The notes under the pieces were generated by a model, which made no database searches, was not told where the DNA came from, and saw only the letters and a program-made list of their open reading frames with translations. Positions 1 to 10,797 of a stretch of 57,253 bases of DNA are shown piece after piece. Origin of the DNA: Bacilli bacterium. Lineage in GTDB: Bacteria; Bacillota_I; Bacilli_A; RF39; UBA660. How positions within the stretch are numbered: position 1 is the first letter of the stretch; every line of letters starts with the position of its first letter. The position numbers and the translations under genes are program-made. Location of the stretch: assembly GCA_028691955.1 (NCBI GenBank), contig JAQUYH010000008.1, positions 1 to 57,253 of the forward strand, given 5' to 3'.

Positions 1-2
1 GC

Positions 3-1250
3 AAACTAACTATAAACTTACCAACAGATTCTACTACTGATGACAGCAGCACCATAGAAAATATTTCAGTTGAAAAAATAGAAATAAATAAAAATGAATT
101 ATCAGTAACAACAACCGATAAAATACAACTATCTGCAACTATAACCCCAACTAATGCTACCAATAAAAATATAACATGGGTAAGCAGTAATGGATCCGTT
201 GCTACAGTAGATGAAAACGGTTTAGTTACAGTAAAAACATCAGGTACGGTATATATAGTAGCTAAAGCAACTAATGACTTAACAATCAAAGATAGTTGCA
301 AATTAACTATAAGTCTTCCTAACAAGGATACAGAAAGTGAAATTACAGAAATAAATCTAACTGAAAATCAAAAGAAATTAAATATTAAAGACACATATGA
401 AGTAAAATATGATGTTAATCCTACTGATCAAAAAAGCAATGTAACATTTGCATCAACAAATACCTCTATAGCAACCGTAAATGATAACGGTTTAGTAACA
501 GCACAAGGCATAGGAACAGCATATATTAAAGTATTTTCCAAAACAAATGAAGACGTATTTGCTATTCTAACAGTAATAGTTAACTCAAACACTGAAGAAA
601 AGATAGATATAGATAGCATTTACTTAAATAAAACAAATTTAGAATTATATGAAAATACAAAATATACTTTATCTTACAATATAAATCCTGTGTATGCCAC
701 AAATAAAGAAGTCACGTGGTCAAGTAGTGATAAAAATATTTTGACAGTTGATTCAAATGGTTTAATAACTGCAGTGTCACCTGGAGTGGCTACAGTAAAA
801 ATTGTTTCAAATGATGACTTTAGTAAATTCTCAATATGTGAAATAACTGTATTAAAAAAAGAGACAACAAATACTGAAAGTAGCAGTATTATTGCATATG
901 ATGACAATATTCAAGTAGAAACGCAAGAAGAAAGCAATATATTAGAGTTTGTTCAATTAGATAATGTAGACGAAGACAAACTAATATATGAAAGTTCAGA
1001 TATAAATGTATTAGAAATAGATGATGATGGAACTATCACAACAAAGGATTCTGGTTATGTTACTATAAAAGTTAGCTCTAAAGAAGATCCTACAGTATCT
1101 ACAGAAATAAACGTACTAGTAAATACAAGTGAAAATATGGCAAGTATTAAAAATAGTCAATTATATTTTTATATTACTTTATCAATAGGTGCAGTATTTT
1201 CTATTTTCCTTTGCATCAGTACACTCATATCATATAGAAGAAGAGCTTAG
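3..1250 (+). CDS. Surface protein with bacterial Ig-like (BIG2) repeats, 5' end outside window
   Basis: The reading frame is open from the window edge, so only about 415 C-terminal residues are visible; there is no start here. At least three BIG2-type repeats of roughly 90 residues can be read, each with the hallmarks of the family: a TWSSS- or FASTN-like strand, then S(I/V)ATV, then D(E/D)NGLVT, then a G-T/V-A-x-(I/V)-x-V strand. A weaker fourth repeat follows. The C-terminus has one hydrophobic segment (about 20 residues after LYFYITLSIG) and ends RRRA, a stop-transfer anchor with a basic cytoplasmic tail and no LPXTG motif. BIG2 domains are common in cell-surface adhesins, so this is probably a membrane-anchored extracellular protein; its ligand is unknown. 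A hairpin terminator overlaps its stop codon. Confidence 0.85.
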   Translation, partial: KLTINLPTDSTTDDSSTIENISVEKIEINKNELSVTTTDKIQLSATITPTNATNKNITWVSSNGSVATVDENGLVTVKTSGTVYIVAKATNDLTIKDSCKLTISLPNKDTESEITEINLTENQKKLNIKDTYEVKYDVNPTDQKSNVTFASTNTSIATVNDNGLVTAQGIGTAYIKVFSKTNEDVFAILTVIVNSNTEEKIDIDSIYLNKTNLELYENTKYTLSYNINPVYATNKEVTWSSSDKNILTVDSNGLITAVSPGVATVKIVSNDDFSKFSICEITVLKKETTNTESSSIIAYDDNIQVETQEESNILEFVQLDNVDEDKLIYESSDINVLEIDDDGTITTKDSGYVTIKVSSKEDPTVSTEINVLVNTSENMASIKNSQLYFYITLSIGAVFSIFLCISTLISYRRRA

Positions 1251-1261
1251 ACTCTTTTTTT
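1241..1261 (+). terminator. Terminator of the Ig-repeat surface gene
   Basis: AAGAG and CTCTT arms with a six-base loop (CTTAGA, which contains the stop codon), followed by a T tract. The T tract runs directly into the ruvA -35 box. Confidence 0.7.
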
Positions 1262-1262
1262 A

Positions 1263-1291
1263 TTGAATAACATTTGTTTGTGTGTTATTAT
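1263..1291 (+). promoter_or_regulatory. ruvA promoter with LexA-like operator in the spacer
   Basis: TTGAAT (1263-1268), a 17-bp spacer, then TATTAT (1286-1291). The spacer carries AACATTTGTT at 1269-1278, the same 10-mer that is found (as its reverse complement) beside the recA promoter and inside the uvrA promoter. ruvAB is a known SOS target in Bacillus. Boxes were read by eye. Confidence 0.6.
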
Positions 1292-1307
1292 ATATATGGT
1301 GATTATT

Positions 1308-1859
1308 ATGTATAGTTATATATACGGACAAGTAAAAGAAATAGAAAGCAATTATATTGTTTTAGAAAATAATAAAATAGGGTATTTAATATACACAGCC
1401 AATCCATATTCTTTTGAAGAAAATAAAGAATATAAATTGTTTTTATATCAATTAGTAAAAGAAGATGAATTATCTTTATATGGATTTAAGACAAAAGAAG
1501 AAAAAAATTTATTTTTAAAATTAATTAATGTAAAAGGATTAGGCTGTAAAATGGCTTTACCTATTTTAGCCACTGGCTCTATTAGTGGCATAATAGATGC
1601 TATCGAAAGAGAAAATATTTTATATTTAAAAAAATTTCCTAAAATAGGAGACAAAGTAGCTAGACAAATAATATTAGATTTAAAAGGAAAACTAGTTTCA
1701 AAAGATAACAATATAATAGAGATAAATAACGAATTAGTAGATGCTCTTGCAGCTTTAGGATATAAAAACATGGACATAAAAAAAGTACTACCAAAAATAG
1801 ATAAAAAGCAAAAAATAGAAGACCAAATAAAAGAAGCTTTAAAATTATTGCTAAAATAA
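1308..1859 (+). CDS. ruvA: Holliday junction branch migration protein RuvA
   Basis: RuvA binds four-way DNA junctions as a tetramer and loads the RuvB motor during recombinational repair. The 183-residue product starts MYSYIYGQV, a typical RuvA OB-fold N-terminus. It carries a helix-hairpin-helix region around LINVKGLG and a second around FPKIGDKVARQI, and ends with the small domain III that contacts RuvB. An upstream in-frame TTG at 1263 is rejected as the start because it lies in the -35 box; ATG 1308 has a GGTGA Shine-Dalgarno six bases upstream. An HAD-family gene separates it from ruvB, and the promoter has a LexA-like operator. RuvC is not in the window. Confidence 0.93.
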   Translation: MYSYIYGQVKEIESNYIVLENNKIGYLIYTANPYSFEENKEYKLFLYQLVKEDELSLYGFKTKEEKNLFLKLINVKGLGCKMALPILATGSISGIIDAIERENILYLKKFPKIGDKVARQIILDLKGKLVSKDNNIIEINNELVDALAALGYKNMDIKKVLPKIDKKQKIEDQIKEALKLLLK

Positions 1860-1867
1860 GGAGAAAT

Positions 1868-2386
1868 ATGCGAATAGGAATAGATATAGATGATACAGTA
1901 GCCGAAACTTATGACTTTTTAAAAGAGGAAATGTTAAAAAGAGGAATAGATTTAGATAGTTCTAAAGAGTTTTACTTTTTATCGGAAGATGTAAAAAAAT
2001 TCTATTTAGAAAAAAGCGACGAATTATCACCATTTATACCAACCAAAGAAAATGCTGTTAGAACAATTAACAATTTAAAACACAAAGGACACAATATTTA
2101 TTTTATAACAGCAAGAGGTGGATATTATAAAAATCCTTATGAAATTACGTATAATTGGCTAAAAGATAGTGGCTTTGAATTTGATGATTTAATTACCGGA
2201 GCAGGCAGAAAAGATACTGTCTGCGAAGAACTAAATATTGACTTATTTATAGATGATAGTATTGATCATATCAAAGAAGTGAGTAATAAAGGAATACGAA
2301 CAATTATTTTTACAGCTAAATATAATGAAGAATTTAGCGAATCAGAAAGAATCAATAATTGGAGAGACTTAGAAGATATTTTATAG
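1868..2386 (+). CDS. HAD-superfamily nucleotidase (NT5C/YqfW-like)
   Basis: This 172-residue protein opens with the HAD catalytic motif DIDDT (Asp6, Asp8, Thr10), where the first Asp forms the phospho-enzyme intermediate. Motif II is ITARG and the acidic motif III is FIDDS. Together with its length and the lack of a large cap, this resembles the 5'(3')-deoxyribonucleotidase/YqfW group, which hydrolyse phosphate from nucleotides; the true substrate cannot be read from sequence. It begins 8 nt after ruvA (GGAG just before the start) and ends 8 nt before ruvB, so the three are almost certainly one transcript. That gives it the same predicted SOS control, a plausible but unproved link to nucleotide pool clean-up during repair. 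Confidence 0.75.
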   Translation: MRIGIDIDDTVAETYDFLKEEMLKRGIDLDSSKEFYFLSEDVKKFYLEKSDELSPFIPTKENAVRTINNLKHKGHNIYFITARGGYYKNPYEITYNWLKDSGFEFDDLITGAGRKDTVCEELNIDLFIDDSIDHIKEVSNKGIRTIIFTAKYNEEFSESERINNWRDLEDIL

Positions 2387-2394
2387 GAGGCATT

Positions 2395-3399
2395 ATGGCA
2401 AAAGAAAGAGGAGTAACTTCAGCTAATAAACTAGAAGAAGACATTTTTGAAAAAAGCATTAGGCCAAGCAATTTAAATGAATATATTGGGCAAACTGAAG
2501 TAAAAGACAATTTAAGTATATTTATCAAAGCTGCTAAAATGCGTGAAGAATCATTAGATCACGTATTATTATATGGTCCTCCAGGTCTTGGTAAAACAAC
2601 ACTAGCTTATATTATAGCTAATGAGATGGGTAGTAATATTAAAACAACATCAGGCCCAGCTATAGAAAAAAGTGGTGATTTAGCAGCCGTTTTATCAACA
2701 CTAGAGCCAGGTGATGTTTTATTTATTGATGAAATTCATAGAATGCCGAGATTTATAGAAGAAATATTGTATCCTGCTATGGAAGATTTTTCTCTAGAAA
2801 TAATAGTTGGAGCAGACTCCACAGCCAGAAATATTAAAATAGATTTACCACCTTTTACTCTAGTCGGAGCAACCACTAGAGCAGGAGATTTAACTGGTCC
2901 ATTAAGAGATCGCTTTGGTATAGTCTCTAAATTAAACTATTATGATATATCTGAATTAACAGATATAGTAAAAAGAACAAGTACTGTATTAGATTGTCCA
3001 ATTACTGATGAAGCTGCAGTTGAGTTAGCTAGAAGAAGCAGAGGTACGCCAAGAATTGCTAATAGATTATTTAGAAGAGTAAGAGATTTTGCTCTTGTTA
3101 TGGGAAATGGTGATATAGATATAGACATTACCCAAATTGCACTAGATAAATTAAAAGTAGATAAGCTTGGATTAGACGAAACAGACTATAATTTACTAAG
3201 ATCCATTATTGAAAAATTTGATGGTGGACCTGTAGGAATAGAAGCAATAGCTTCATCCATTGGCGAAGAACAAACAACGATAGAAGATGTATATGAGCCT
3301 TATTTACTTCAAAATGGTTTTTTAAAAAGAACTAATAGAGGAAGAATAGTAACAGATAAAGCATACAAGCATCTTAACATAGATAAGGAAGACAAATAA
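2395..3399 (+). CDS. ruvB: Holliday junction branch migration ATPase RuvB
   Basis: RuvB is the hexameric AAA+ motor that drives branch migration of Holliday junctions with RuvA. The 334-residue product has Walker [10 protein letters not shown], Walker B LFIDEIHR, sensor 1 GATTRAG, and the arginine-finger region GPLRDRFG, followed by the winged-helix C-terminal domain (IASSIGEE, then LKRTNRGR). ATG 2395 is chosen over the in-frame TTG at 2359 because AGGAGG lies 4 nt upstream and [14 protein letters not shown] N-termini are usual; the longer form would overlap the HAD gene. The stop overlaps the queA start (TAATG). Confidence 0.97.
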   Translation: MAKERGVTSANKLEEDIFEKSIRPSNLNEYIGQTEVKDNLSIFIKAAKMREESLDHVLLYGPPGLGKTTLAYIIANEMGSNIKTTSGPAIEKSGDLAAVLSTLEPGDVLFIDEIHRMPRFIEEILYPAMEDFSLEIIVGADSTARNIKIDLPPFTLVGATTRAGDLTGPLRDRFGIVSKLNYYDISELTDIVKRTSTVLDCPITDEAAVELARRSRGTPRIANRLFRRVRDFALVMGNGDIDIDITQIALDKLKVDKLGLDETDYNLLRSIIEKFDGGPVGIEAIASSIGEEQTTIEDVYEPYLLQNGFLKRTNRGRIVTDKAYKHLNIDKEDK

Positions 3400-4433
3400 T
3401 GAAAACAGAAGACTTTGATTTTGAGTTACCGGAAAGATTAATAGCTCAAACACCACTAGAAAAAAGAGATGCTTCTAAATTACTAGTATTAAATAGAAAT
3501 ACAGGAGAAGTTAAACATAAAGTATTTACTGACATAATTGACTATTTAAATAAAGATGATGTACTAGTATTAAATGATACCAAAGTAATACCAGCTAGAT
3601 TAATAGGACATAAAGAAGAAACAGACGCTGTTATTGAATTATTACTTTTAAAAGATTTAGGAGATAATACCTGGGAATGCTTAAGTAAACCAGCAAAAAG
3701 AATAAAGGAAGACACAATAGTAAGTTTTGGAAATGGTTTATTAAAAGCACAATGTACTATGTGTAAAGATGATGGAATTAGACAGTATAAATTAATATAT
3801 GATGGAATATTATATGAGATATTAGATAAATTGGGTGAAATGCCACTTCCTCCATACATACATGAAAAATTAAAAGAAAAAGATAGATATCAAACAGTGT
3901 ACGCCAAAAATATCGGAAGCGCAGCCGCGCCAACAGCAGGACTACACTTTACTAATGAATTGTTAGAAAAAATTAAAATTAAAGGAATAAAAATAGCTTT
4001 TGTAACACTCCATGTTGGTTTAGGAACCTTTAGACCTGTTGTAGTAGAAGACGTTAGAACACATCATATGCATAGTGAATATTATCAAATGAGTAAAGAA
4101 GTGGCGGATATTTTAAATTCTGCTAAAAAGAATAATAGCAAAATAATAAGTGTAGGAACAACTTCAACTAGAACATTAGAAACCATTATGCAACTTTATG
4201 GAAAATTTCAAGAATGCAGCGGCAACACAGAAATATTTATATATCCAGGCTTTAAATTCCAAGCAATAGATGCACTAATTACTAATTTCCACTTACCCAA
4301 GTCAACACTAGTAATGTTAGTAAGTGCTTTTAGTAAAAAAGAATTTATCTTAAACGCTTATAGTGAAGCTATTAAAAACAACTACAGATTTTTCTCTTTT
4401 GGAGACGCTATGTTAATAGGTGACTATGAATAA
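3399..4433 (+). CDS. queA: S-adenosylmethionine:tRNA ribosyltransferase-isomerase QueA
   Basis: QueA transfers the ribosyl group of AdoMet to preQ1 in tRNA wobble position 34 to make epoxyqueuosine. The 344-residue product shows the family signatures ELPERLIAQ near the N-terminus, [40 protein letters not shown] and [11 protein letters not shown]. The start codon shares bases with the ruvB stop (TAATG), which suggests translational coupling. In many Firmicutes queA follows ruvB with tgt next; here tgt is not adjacent and miaA, another tRNA anticodon-loop modifier, follows with a short overlap. Confidence 0.96.
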   Translation: MKTEDFDFELPERLIAQTPLEKRDASKLLVLNRNTGEVKHKVFTDIIDYLNKDDVLVLNDTKVIPARLIGHKEETDAVIELLLLKDLGDNTWECLSKPAKRIKEDTIVSFGNGLLKAQCTMCKDDGIRQYKLIYDGILYEILDKLGEMPLPPYIHEKLKEKDRYQTVYAKNIGSAAAPTAGLHFTNELLEKIKIKGIKIAFVTLHVGLGTFRPVVVEDVRTHHMHSEYYQMSKEVADILNSAKKNNSKIISVGTTSTRTLETIMQLYGKFQECSGNTEIFIYPGFKFQAIDALITNFHLPKSTLVMLVSAFSKKEFILNAYSEAIKNNYRFFSFGDAMLIGDYE

Positions 4434-5316
4434 AGTAATTGTAATAACAGGTCCAACAGCAACAGGAAAAACAAGATTAAGTATAGAACTAGCAAAAACC
4501 TTAAATGGAGAGATTATAAATGCTGACAGCACGCAAGTATATAAAGGATTAGATATTGCAACAGCTAAAGTAACAGAAGCAGAAAAATGTGGAGTAATTC
4601 ATCACTTAATTGATATCAAAGATATTAATGAAGACTATACAGTATTTGATTATCAAAAAGATGTAAGAAAATTAATAGCTGAACTATTTGCAAAAGGAAA
4701 GACTCCAATTTTAGTTGGTGGTACAGGATTATACATCAAAGCAGCTCTATATGATTATCAGTTTGAAGAAGAAGAAATAAAAAATGATTTTAATGAATTA
4801 AGTAATGAGGAAATTTATAAAAAATTAGTAGAGCTAGACTCAGATATAAAGATACATATTAATAATAGAAAAAGACTAATAAGAGCTCTAAACTACATTC
4901 AAAACAATAACAAACCTTTTAGTAAAAAAGAAAAAAATGACAAGTTATTATATGGTACTATTTTTATAGGCCTAACAACTGATAGGCAAGAATTATACAA
5001 GAAGATAAATTATAGAGTAGACAGCATGATAGACTTAGGACTAATAAACGAAGCAGAGAGATTATATAAAATGAATATTAGAAATAAAGCTGTCATGACT
5101 CCAATTGGATATAAAGAATTGCTTTTATATTTTGATAAAATTATCACATTAGAAGAAGCAATAGACTTAATTAAACAAAGAAGTAGAAAATATGCAAAAA
5201 GACAATATACTTGGTTCAATAATCAAATGAATATAAAATGGTTTGATGTAAACTACGAAGATTTTAATCAAACAACTGATGTTATAATTAAATACATAAA
5301 CTCAAAAGTTAATTAA
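4426..5316 (+). CDS. miaA: tRNA dimethylallyltransferase MiaA
   Basis: MiaA adds a dimethylallyl group to N6 of A37 in tRNAs that read UNN codons. The product (about 296 residues) has the P-loop GPTATGKT at residues 8-15, the catalytic-region motif [28 protein letters not shown], and the C-terminal KRQYTWF. Two starts are possible: GTG 4420 or ATG 4426. ATG is preferred by family length and because GTG 4420 lies inside the AGGTGA that would act as ribosome-binding site; the spacing is tight, so this is not certain. The gene overlaps queA by 8 bp, and a terminator overlaps its stop codon, closing the ruvA-miaA unit. Confidence 0.95.
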   Translation: MNKVIVITGPTATGKTRLSIELAKTLNGEIINADSTQVYKGLDIATAKVTEAEKCGVIHHLIDIKDINEDYTVFDYQKDVRKLIAELFAKGKTPILVGGTGLYIKAALYDYQFEEEEIKNDFNELSNEEIYKKLVELDSDIKIHINNRKRLIRALNYIQNNNKPFSKKEKNDKLLYGTIFIGLTTDRQELYKKINYRVDSMIDLGLINEAERLYKMNIRNKAVMTPIGYKELLLYFDKIITLEEAIDLIKQRSRKYAKRQYTWFNNQMNIKWFDVNYEDFNQTTDVIIKYINSKVN

Positions 5317-5332
5317 TTGTTAGCTTTTTTTT
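5305..5332 (+). terminator. Terminator after miaA
   Basis: AAAGTTAA pairs with TTAGCTTT (8 bp with one G-U) around a 7-base loop, followed by a run of T. The miaA stop codon lies in the loop. Confidence 0.6.
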
Positions 5333-5335
5333 GTT

Positions 5336-5362
5336 TTGAAATAAAAAAAGTTATGATATACT
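5336..5362 (+). promoter_or_regulatory. Promoter of the Gly-rich prepilin adhesin, extended -10 type
   Basis: TTGAAA at 5336-5341 and TGATATACT (TATACT 5357-5362) form an extended -10 promoter with a 15-bp spacer. A 17-bp reading to TACTAT (5359-5364) is also possible. The region is nearly identical to the pyk promoter at 12273-12298. Confidence 0.5.
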
Positions 5363-5395
5363 ATATACAGTAGTACTATTGGGAGAGTGAAAATA

Positions 5396-8236
5396 TTGAA
5401 AAAAGGTTATACTATGATAGAATTATTAGCTACTATTGTAGTGTTTACTATAATAGCAGTAATAGGAGGAAATATTGTCTTTGGAGTAATGGATAAAGCA
5501 AGAGAACAAGGGTTTACAAGAAGTGTTGAGTTTGCTATGAGTGCTTTTGATTTTGCAAGGCAATATAATGATAGTGGTATTGAAACCATAGATATAACAA
5601 GTGATACCTTAAATCTTGAACATAACAATTTTATAAGTGGAACAATAATATTAAATGATGAAGGATATGCCAAAGTATTATATGCAACGGATGGAAATTA
5701 TTGCGCCACAGGTTTGATAGGAAATATGGTGATTACAAAAGGAGACTGTGTAGAAGATTTAACAGCTCCCACTTTAATTATAGAAACAACAGAATCAGTT
5801 GATCAAAGTGAACTAACAATTAGATTAAATGCTACAGATGATGGAGTAGGGCTGGACACTAAAGCATACTCTTTTGATAATGGAATAACTTGGCAAGAAA
5901 ACAATGAATTAACTATAGACAGTAGTTATAATGGAGCAGTAAAAGTAAGAGATATAGTAAATAATATAACAACAATAGATTACAGTATAAGTAAGTTAAC
6001 AATAGATGCCAATAGTGGGGTAATAGAAGGATTAGACGAAGTAACTATTCATTGGCTAGAAAATGACGAAACCATGAATGTAAGTAATCCAATAAAGATA
6101 GGCTATACTTTTACAGGATGGACTATAGAAGGACCCGATAGTAGTATAGATGGAACAACGTTTACTATGGGAAGTGATGAAGCAACTCTAACAGCTAATT
6201 ATATAAATGCAACATTTACTTTAACAGTAAATCCAAATGGTGGTGTATGGGACACATATACCGATATTCAAACATATAGCAAAATATATGAAAGTGAGAC
6301 AACAATAAATACACCGTCAAGAATAGGTTACACATTTAATGGCTGGACAGTATCAGGAGAAAACAGTGCATTAGATGGAGCAACATTTACAATGGGAAAT
6401 GAGGATGCTAGCCTAACAGCAGAATGGATAATTAATACATATACGTTAACAGTAAATGTAAACGGAGGAGCTTGGAGTGGAGCAACTCCCCAAAATTTAG
6501 ATTATGCAGTTACTACAATAATAGATAATCCAACAAGAACAGGCTATACATTTACGGGATGGACACTAAGTGGATTAGGAAGCTCTATAAATGAAACAAC
6601 ATTTACTATGGGTTATGCTAATGCAACATTAACGGCCAATTGGGTAATCAACTACTATACTTTAACAGTAAATCCAAATGGTGGAACGTGGATAGGAAAT
6701 ACTTCTCAATCATTAACAACAAATAATCAAGTTACTATAGATACTCCAACAAGAAATGGATATGTGTTTGCAGGTTGGTCTTTAACAGGGAGTGGTAGTA
6801 CCTTCAATGATCCAACATTTACTATGGGTGATGCTGATGCAACATTAGCAGCTACATGGTATTCATATGCTAATATGTTTACATATACAGGAAGCTGCAC
6901 GGTGATTGATGATGGTAGTGGAAATTGGAGAATAAAATTTTTGACAAGCGGAACTTTTGTATTAAAAGTAAATGCAGCCATCGATGTGTTTCTAGTAGGT
7001 GGTGGTTCAAGTTTAGGAGGAAGTGGTAAAACCGCAACCTACACTAATATAAGCATTAACAAAAATGTGTCATACTCAATAGTAGTAGGTGCTGGAGGAG
7101 CAGTAGGTGCAAATGGAACAGCATCAACAGCCTTTGGAAAAACTGCAGCAGCAGGAAGCGGTGCTAATGGTGGCTCAGGAGTTGGAGCTTCTGGATATAC
7201 ATGGAATGGCGGAACTGGCGGTAGCAATGGATCAAATGGTTATGGTGCAGGTGGAGGCGCGAGTGTTGGAACAGGCCAAGGATCAACCACCAGAGAATTT
7301 GGTGAAACCAATGGAACAATTTATGCTGGAGGCGGCGGAGGAGGCGCTGGATTCAGTTCTGGAACAACTCTATATGGTGGAGCTGGAGGCGCTGGAGGCG
7401 GCGGACATGGAGCAAGTTCTAACGCAGCTGCCACAGCTGGTGCAGCCAATACTGGCGGTGGAGCTGGTCTAGGAATTAGAGGAACAGCTGCAGCAAAAGG
7501 AGGTTCTGGCATAGTTATTATTAGAAATGTCAGAGTTCCAGACGTTTATACTTATACAGGAAACAGTTTTGCTGTAAGCGATGGAAATGGCAATTGGAGA
7601 ATAAAATTACTAACAAGCGGCACTTTTACACCTAAAGTAAATTTATCTATTGATATTTTCTTGGTAGGCGGTGGCGGTGGAAGTACCACATGTCCAAATG
7701 AATCATCAGGCGGTTCAGGCGGAGGTTATACTCTGACCCACAACACTATTTCGCTAACAGCAGGAACTGGGTATTCAGCAACAATCGGCGCTGGAGGAGC
7801 AGTAAGTACTTCAGGAACTAGAGGTGGGACTACAACATTTTTAGGCTATTCTGCAGCTGGAGGATATCCTAATGTTGGCAACAATGGTGGAAATGGTAGT
7901 TCAGGCGGTGGCTACGGTGGCCCTTGGGCAGGATCATATTATTGTTGTGCGGGAGCAGGCGCTAGCAATGGAGCAGGAGCAGGTGGAAACTGTGCAAGTG
8001 GTGGTTCAGGACAAGGAACCACAACAGGAGAGTTTGGAGATTCTACAGCTGCCTTATATGGTGGCGGAGGTGGCGGCTACGGTGGCTATAACTCACCATG
8101 CGGTAACAACTGGAAACCCGGAGGAACGGGTGGTGGAGGCCAAGCTGGCTCAAATGCTTATCCAAACACAGGCGGAGGCGGAGGAGCATGCGCAAGTGGA
8201 GGCTCTGGCATAGTAGTAATTCGTAACCATCGTTAA
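5396..8236 (+). CDS. Prepilin-headed giant adhesin: InlB-type repeats and two glycine-rich tail-fibre-like modules
   Basis: The product (about 946 residues) begins with a type IV prepilin signal, MKKG|YTMIELL, with Glu at position +5 after the cleavage Gly and a hydrophobic helix. Residues to about 200 carry a pseudopilin stem and an Ig-like segment. About 200-490 hold four InlB B-repeat (Flg_new-like) units with GYTF(T/N)GWT and A(T/S)LTA landmarks. About 492-710 and 715-946 are two homologous glycine-rich modules, each running from YTG...GNWRIK and SGTF through (I/V)F LVGGG to GGSGIV(I/V)IR, a type known from phage tail fibres and related binding proteins. TTG 5396 is chosen because GGGAG lies 10 nt upstream; GTG 5387 has no room for a ribosome-binding site. 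It stands alone between miaA and glyS, with no pilus machinery nearby. Surface binding is inferred. Confidence 0.8.
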   Translation: MKKGYTMIELLATIVVFTIIAVIGGNIVFGVMDKAREQGFTRSVEFAMSAFDFARQYNDSGIETIDITSDTLNLEHNNFISGTIILNDEGYAKVLYATDGNYCATGLIGNMVITKGDCVEDLTAPTLIIETTESVDQSELTIRLNATDDGVGLDTKAYSFDNGITWQENNELTIDSSYNGAVKVRDIVNNITTIDYSISKLTIDANSGVIEGLDEVTIHWLENDETMNVSNPIKIGYTFTGWTIEGPDSSIDGTTFTMGSDEATLTANYINATFTLTVNPNGGVWDTYTDIQTYSKIYESETTINTPSRIGYTFNGWTVSGENSALDGATFTMGNEDASLTAEWIINTYTLTVNVNGGAWSGATPQNLDYAVTTIIDNPTRTGYTFTGWTLSGLGSSINETTFTMGYANATLTANWVINYYTLTVNPNGGTWIGNTSQSLTTNNQVTIDTPTRNGYVFAGWSLTGSGSTFNDPTFTMGDADATLAATWYSYANMFTYTGSCTVIDDGSGNWRIKFLTSGTFVLKVNAAIDVFLVGGGSSLGGSGKTATYTNISINKNVSYSIVVGAGGAVGANGTASTAFGKTAAAGSGANGGSGVGASGYTWNGGTGGSNGSNGYGAGGGASVGTGQGSTTREFGETNGTIYAGGGGGGAGFSSGTTLYGGAGGAGGGGHGASSNAAATAGAANTGGGAGLGIRGTAAAKGGSGIVIIRNVRVPDVYTYTGNSFAVSDGNGNWRIKLLTSGTFTPKVNLSIDIFLVGGGGGSTTCPNESSGGSGGGYTLTHNTISLTAGTGYSATIGAGGAVSTSGTRGGTTTFLGYSAAGGYPNVGNNGGNGSSGGGYGGPWAGSYYCCAGAGASNGAGAGGNCASGGSGQGTTTGEFGDSTAALYGGGGGGYGGYNSPCGNNWKPGGTGGGGQAGSNAYPNTGGGGGACASGGSGIVVIRNHR
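5993..6866 (+). repeat. Four tandem InlB-type repeats within the prepilin adhesin
   Basis: Units begin near 5993, 6211, 6433 and 6652 and are about 215-220 bp each. Units 2 and 4 share a 26-bp identical start (around 6219 and 6658), so copying at DNA level is recent or constrained. Residue landmarks per unit: LTVN-NGG, TP(S/T)R-GY-F-GW, TFTMG-(D/N)A. Confidence 0.8.
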
Positions 8237-8244
8237 TAAAAAAC

Positions 8245-8273
8245 TTGCATTAAATATCAAACTGTGATAATAT
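8245..8273 (+). promoter_or_regulatory. glyS promoter
   Basis: TTGCAT (8245-8250), 17-bp spacer, TAATAT (8268-8273) with TG one base upstream (extended -10). It begins nine bases after the adhesin stop codon. The start site would fall near 8280, which leaves a leader of only about 130 nt. Confidence 0.55.
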
Positions 8274-8279
8274 GCATAT

Positions 8280-8398
8280 AAGAAGTGATGACGGGCGTGG
8301 AAAACCTAACAGCTATATAAAATAAAGTTGATTCTAAAGAATAAATAGGGTGGAACCGCGGGTTTATCTCGTCCCTAATAATCTTTAGAATTTTTTAT
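8280..8398 (+). promoter_or_regulatory. Short T-box leader controlling glyS
   Basis: The T-box core AGGGTGGAACCGCGG lies at 8347-8361, and CGTCCCT at 8370-8376 can pair with it to form the antiterminator. The competing terminator pairs 8331-8340 (ATTCTAAAGA) with 8382-8391 (TCTTTAGAAT) before a T run. A small stem III can form from CAGCT and AGTTG (about 8310-8330). Uncharged tRNA-Gly is expected to stabilise the antiterminator. The space for Stem I is unusually small; GGC at 8294-8296 is a possible Gly specifier but I cannot fold it with confidence. Confidence 0.88.
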
Positions 8399-8412
8399 TT
8401 AAGGAGGAAAAT

Positions 8413-9779
<1,367 letters not shown>

Positions 9780-9780
<1 letters not shown>

Positions 9781-10724
9781 TGATAAAAATAGATAATAAC
9801 AGCGATATATTAATGATTTCACATATTTCTGATATAGATGGTATGGGTAGTGTTGTACTATCAAAGCTTTTCTCTAATATGGATATAATGTTACTTAGTA
9901 TAGAAGAAGTGAAAAATGCACTAAATGAATTGATTTTAAATAACAAATATAAAAAAATTTATATGTGCGATTTAGCTATAGAAGATGACTTAGCAGATAA
10001 AATAAGTGGAAAACTTCCTATAACACATTTTGATCATCATATATCTAATATATACGTTAGCAATTATTCTTGGTCTACAGTCATTCCAGAAGAAGATGGA
10101 TTTAAACCTAGTGGAACAAGTCTATTTTATGAATACTTAATAAATGAAAATATAATTAAAAAAACACCAAAAATAGATACGTTTGTAGAAGCAATTAGAG
10201 CAAATGATACTTGGGATTTAAATAGCAAAGAAATACAACTTGGTAAAAGGCTTTCAATGCTATTCCAAATGTTTGGCCCATTAAAATTTATAGAAACTTT
10301 TTTAAGTAGATTAAAAGATGAATCACAAGAATTCAAATTAAGTTCAACAGAATCCTTTATAATTGAAACTAAAGAAGACGAAATGAAAAGATATATAGAA
10401 GATTGTGATAAAAATATTATAAAAACCCAGATATTTAATTATAATGTTGGCGTTGTTATAGCTGAGCTTTATAGAAGTGAACTAGGCAATCAACTATCAG
10501 AAAAATACAAAGAAGAATTAGATTTCATAATTATAATTGACTTTCATAGAAAAAGCTTTTCAATGAGAACAGTAACAGATGTCGATTTATCAATTGTTTC
10601 ACAAAAGTTTGGCGGTGGTGGACATAGAAAAGCAGCGGGATTTCCTATGAATACAGAAAATTTAGAAATATTTTTAAATATAATTAAAGAAGCAAGTAAA
10701 GAGTCTGACAAATCAGAAAATTAA
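9780..10724 (+). CDS. DHH-family phosphoesterase
   Basis: The 314-residue product has the DHH-domain motifs SHISDIDGMG (residues about 14-23), a CDLAIEDD segment and FDHH, and the DHHA1-type glycine-rich GGGGHRKAAG near the C-terminus. These define the DHH/DHHA1 superfamily, which binds two metal ions and cleaves phosphodiesters; members include oligoribonucleases (NrnA), cyclic-di-AMP hydrolases and a set of small relatives of unknown role. The DHH domain, a helical linker and the terminal GGGGH motif are all present, so an intact enzyme is likely, but the substrate (nanoRNA, pAp or cyclic dinucleotide) is not readable. It overlaps the glyS stop by one base and is probably cotranscribed and translationally coupled. 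Confidence 0.85.
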
Positions 10725-10758
10725 GCAAATAAAAAACTATACTTTTATACAAATTTAA

Positions 10759-10767
10759 TGATATACT
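10759..10767 (+). promoter_or_regulatory. Extended -10 promoter of mraY
   Basis: TGATATACT, with TATACT at 10762-10767; no convincing -35 box at 17 bp. The same TGATATACT occurs in the promoters at 5354-5362 and in the pyk promoter. Confidence 0.4.
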
Positions 10768-10797
10768 ATACTTGTTAATTATTAGAAGGTGGAATAT

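Noticed and set aside
7107..7472. Antisense or out-of-frame open frames within the adhesin
   Set aside because: They arise from the glycine-rich codon bias (GGN read in other frames); no start-site features and no independent domain match.
6870..8233. Dense glycine repeats that might look like a CRISPR array or DNA-level satellite
   Set aside because: The repeats are in-frame codons of two homologous glycine-rich modules, with no regular repeat-spacer pattern.
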